From Gamarada debralockiae (Eukaryota > Ascomycota > Leotiomycetes > Helotiales > Hyphodiscaceae), in assembly GCA_002803225.1 (NCBI GenBank), contig NXFV01000389.1, forward strand, positions 1-10,192: a DNA stretch of 10,192 nucleotides. The letters are read 5' to 3'. The translations under genes were made by a program, and so were the position numbers. Within the stretch, counting starts at the first letter, position 1; each line of letters begins with the position of its first letter. The notes beneath the pieces were generated by a model, which did no database searches, had not been told where the DNA came from, and saw only the letters and a program-made list of their open reading frames with translations. Positions 8,220 to 10,192 of the stretch are shown one piece after another.

Positions 8220-8417
8220 ATTACAAAGATAGGAAAACCTTAGGCAAATAGCTTTGATTCTCTACTACTATATTATATAGATAAGGATTCTAAACTAAAG
8301 AAGAAAGAAAAGAAGATAGGAGATCAGAGAAAGAGAAGATATAGTTAGCCTATTATACTACACGTGATCTAAGCGAGGTTCTTACAATTATAAGACCCAC
8401 TTGTCACGTGATCACTG
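8220..8417 (-). repeat. Probable 5' LTR of the gypsy element
   Basis: The stretch lies directly upstream of gag on the minus strand and is non-coding. It contains a pyrimidine-rich tract (about 8340-8290), a TATA-like ctatataatatag (about 8283-8270) and two CACGTGATC motifs in the same orientation at 8361 and 8405. A terminal TGTAATA near 8220 could be a RIP-altered TGTAACA end. No second LTR is available in the window, so the boundaries are guesses. Confidence 0.4.
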
Positions 8418-8459
8418 GGAAATCCTAAGTGCTATAGAGCCTTAGACCTCAGGCAAATT

Positions 8460-9035
8460 TCCCTTAGGGCTATTATATATATATTGAGCCAGGGCTTAAC
8501 ATTAGGAGCGTTAGGGCCGTCACACCTACTAGGGATAGTGAATATTGAAATCGCCTAGTAGAATAGAGCTAGGGAGTATCGTACGGGAGTATACAACTCG
8601 TTCCAAGGTCCTAGGGCCTGTACCTAGCTAGCTAGCTTTATTATAAATATTAAGAAGTTAGACCCTGTAGTTTCCTTCTATAATATCTATAACTAGCAAA
8701 TCAGGGCCAGCTAGTAAAGAGCTAGCTAAGGCAACTATAGGTTGAAACCCCCTAGCGATATAAACTAGCGTTCTAGGTCGTAGTGCGTAGTTAGCTAGTA
8801 GGATTTAAATAAACGAGGGATATAAAATAGACCAAGTATTCGAGTAGTCTAGCTCTTAGTTTTTAGGTATAATCCAAGGCTCTTAGATAATAACTAGATC
8901 GATTTTAAGCTCTACTACGAATTATAGGGCTAATTTAGTTACTAGGGCGCTCTGGTTTAAGTTCACTTATAGGACTTTAAAGCTAGTACTAATTATTAAA
9001 GAGTAGTAGTAGTTTTCTTTATCTTAATTATAAGT
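8460..9035 (-). pseudogene. LINE ORF2 N-terminus: AP-type endonuclease, RIP-degraded
   Basis: This is the apurinic-type endonuclease domain that nicks target DNA for LINE integration. The frame is continuous from FKVL near 8985 to GDFN. VII-stop-EPW at 8894-8874 keeps the Glu of the conserved QEPW motif, with the Gln now a stop. LLNIYN lies near 8656-8640. LLGDFNIHYP at 8561-8531 keeps the Asp and Asn of the conserved GDFN motif. Two consecutive stops after it (about 8529-8524) stand for the Trp-Trp that Tad-like proteins carry there. Past them, the recognisable CDGPNAP segment (8524-8490) lies in another register, so a small indel occurred. Homology fades by about 8460. No RT follows. The start codon is not identifiable; an ATA near 9000 could be a former ATG. 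Confidence 0.75.
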
Positions 9036-9127
9036 AAGGTTTTATATGACCTAAAATTAGTAGTGTGTACGCCCTTGTAATTAGCGTATTTAAGTACTAG
9101 ATAAGGACATCTAGTACCCTTAGCGTC

Positions 9128-9156
9128 GTATATATTATATATATATTATTATATTA
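9128..9156. repeat. TA-rich run, right copy
   Basis: Counterpart of the TA-rich run at 74-110, conserved in position within the zinc-knuckle region of ORF1, with one C retained near its end. Confidence 0.55.
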
Positions 9157-9933
9157 CATGCTTATCCCTATAAAGCCTATAAGTAGGGGTACGTTTATAG
9201 TAGCTGTCTAAGTGACTATAGCCCTAGTATTTCTAGTACTATGTTATAGGGGCTGTAGAATACAGCTTTTCGACTCGTACGCTAGTACTAGCTATATAAA
9301 GCCTATATCGAATAGCTCTATTGGCTTCAGCAGTAGTAGCGAAGGTGACTACTACTAACCTAATATATTAGTTAAGTCGTTTTTCCGGGGGTATAAGCTA
9401 GTATAGGGTCCTAATTAGGACTAGGTCCTTATTAAAGGTCTTTATCTTATTAATAACTAGCTCTATACTATTAGGTATATTAAAATTAGTAGTAGGAATA
9501 CTATAAAGTACTATCTTATACTATAGTTCGTCCTTTTAAGTAGTCTAAAAAGGGGTCACGTGTTCCTAGATAGCCTGCTTTTCAAGAAGGTAGTCGGCCT
9601 AAAAGGAGCTAGTAATAGTAACTACTTAAGTTCTAGCCTAGTGATTTTAAGATAGTAGTAATTACTAGTCCTTTAACTCCTTTATCTAAAAAGGCCTTAT
9701 TAAATATGTTCCTAATAGCTAGTAAAGAGAAGCTAGATAGTCTCGTGATATGTCCCGTGACCTGTCCCGTGATTAGAATAAGTCGTTTATCCTTGAAACT
9801 AGGTCTAGAAGATAATTCTAAGTAAGTAGTTTTTAAAGTCGAGTTGCTCTATTTATGATTTTTAAAGATTTTTATCTAGTTAGAGCTAGTTATTAGTTTA
9901 CTAGCTATAGTAGCGTACGTAAGGGGGGTCTAA

Positions 9934-9960
9934 TTAGTAGTACTAGTAGTACTAGTAGTT
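9934..9960. repeat. ACTAGT microsatellite, right copy
   Basis: Counterpart of the run at 884-909, same unit and nearly the same length, coding Thr/Ser repeats on the minus strand. Confidence 0.7.
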
Positions 9961-10192
9961 CCAGGCTTTACTAAGGCTAGGGCCTTTGTTTTAGACTTAA
10001 TATTATATATAGTATTTTTTAAGTAGGCGACTTAAGAGGTAATAATATTAAATGTCTTATAAAGCTATTCTTTTTCTATATATTCACAGAAGATCTCAAT
10101 AAGGTCTAGTAGCCTAGACTACTCGTCATATGACTTAGTAAGGCTACAAGCCTAGAGGAGTAGGTCCCTAGCCTCTAGGATTTTAGCCCTAG

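Larger units (their letters stand above)
4541..8417 (-). mobile_element. Ty3/gypsy LTR retrotransposon, truncated after RT, RIP-degraded
   Basis: On the minus strand the order is probable 5' LTR, leader, gag with a CCHC knuckle, aspartic protease and reverse transcriptase, the arrangement of a Metaviridae-type fungal element. The RT ends at VFLGFY, where a full element would continue with RNase H, integrase and a 3' LTR. None of these is in the window; the LINE tail takes over at 4540. Damage is mainly transitions, with frames still followable. The right boundary is uncertain because there is no second LTR to align (possible TG starts near 8363, 8390 and 8417, or further out). Confidence 0.8.
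8450..10192 (-). mobile_element. Tad1-like LINE 5' part (ORF1 plus endonuclease), copy D
   Basis: On the minus strand ORF1 (10192 to about 9045) is followed by the N-terminal endonuclease of ORF2 (about 9035-8460). It then stops where gypsy LTR-like sequence begins near 8420-8450. RT and RNase H are missing on this side, so the copy is either interrupted by the gypsy element or truncated. The right edge is the window end. It carries fewer RIP changes than the matching region at 1-1138. Confidence 0.8.
9045..10192 (-). pseudogene. Tad1-like LINE ORF1 (gag-like, zinc knuckle), copy D
   Basis: Same protein as the left copy. Segments in order are the KDLLLEA-type N-terminal part (about 10190-10080), the Thr/Ser linker (9960-9934), and the central block KDKRLILITG to NIFNKAFLDKG (about 9800-9650). 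Then come an RNA-binding-like stretch with AEANRAIRYRLY (about 9345-9305) and SVRVEKLYSTAP (about 9285-9245), and the zinc-knuckle region (9244-9045). In the knuckles most Cys are Tyr and Gln are stops, though one Cys codon (in TRCP) survives, showing the weaker RIP of this copy. ORF2 begins just downstream, as in dicistronic Tad-type LINEs. The N-terminus lies beyond the window. Confidence 0.8.
9051..10192. repeat. Direct repeat, right copy (LINE ORF1)
   Basis: Matches 1-1138 in the same orientation and almost colinearly. It retains more C and G at the differing sites, for example tagcgtcgta at 9121-9130, and it keeps cgtgata/cgtgacc blocks near 9745-9770 that are altered on the left. Confidence 0.95.

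Noticed and set aside
1..10192. Prokaryotic or phage-type system
   Set aside because: There are no ribosome-binding sites, operon spacing or long ATG-started frames. All recognisable domains are eukaryotic retroelement types with RIP damage.
1..10192. tRNA or rRNA genes
   Set aside because: No convincing A/B-box pair or cloverleaf was seen. The near match agttcaatcc near 2533 lies within LINE ORF2 and has no partner arms.

Overview
This window shows no intact gene. It is a nest of transposable elements, heavily degraded in a way typical of a filamentous ascomycete (Pezizomycotina) with repeat-induced point mutation (RIP). Three things point there. The DNA is AT-rich, depleted in CA and TG dinucleotides, and full of CTAG, TAG and CTA. 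Reading frames still align end to end with retroelement proteins but carry TAG/TAA where Gln or Trp is expected, and Tyr or Asn where catalytic Cys or Asp is expected. Related copies differ almost only by C/T and G/A transitions. Genus and species cannot be read from this.

Layout, left to right. (1) About 1-1260, minus strand: ORF1 (gag-like, zinc-knuckle) of a Tad1-like LINE, running out of the window on the left. (2) About 1263-1734: unassigned sequence with one short open frame of doubtful meaning. (3) About 1735-3968, plus strand: a 5'-truncated Tad1-like LINE holding half of the reverse transcriptase, RNase H, a C-terminal Cys/His motif, a 3' UTR with a stem-loop, and an (AATC)n tail. 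(4) About 3970-4540, plus strand: a second, much shorter 3' fragment of the same LINE, joined to the tail of the first and almost free of RIP. (5) 4541 to about 8417, minus strand: a Ty3/gypsy LTR retrotransposon with a probable 5' LTR, leader, gag, protease and reverse transcriptase, cut off just after the RT by the LINE tail. (6) About 8450-10192, minus strand: another Tad1-like LINE with ORF1 and the start of ORF2 (AP endonuclease). Its ORF1 is a direct repeat of region 1.

The elements do not form a working system. They record successive insertions (LINEs into gypsy, possibly gypsy into LINE, LINE onto LINE tail), followed by RIP of differing strength from copy to copy. The more informative points are the unequal RIP load of neighbouring copies, the LINE 3' stem-loop preserved in both 3' ends, the head-to-head LINE arrangement near 1260-1735, and a GC-rich island in gag that holds few RIP targets.
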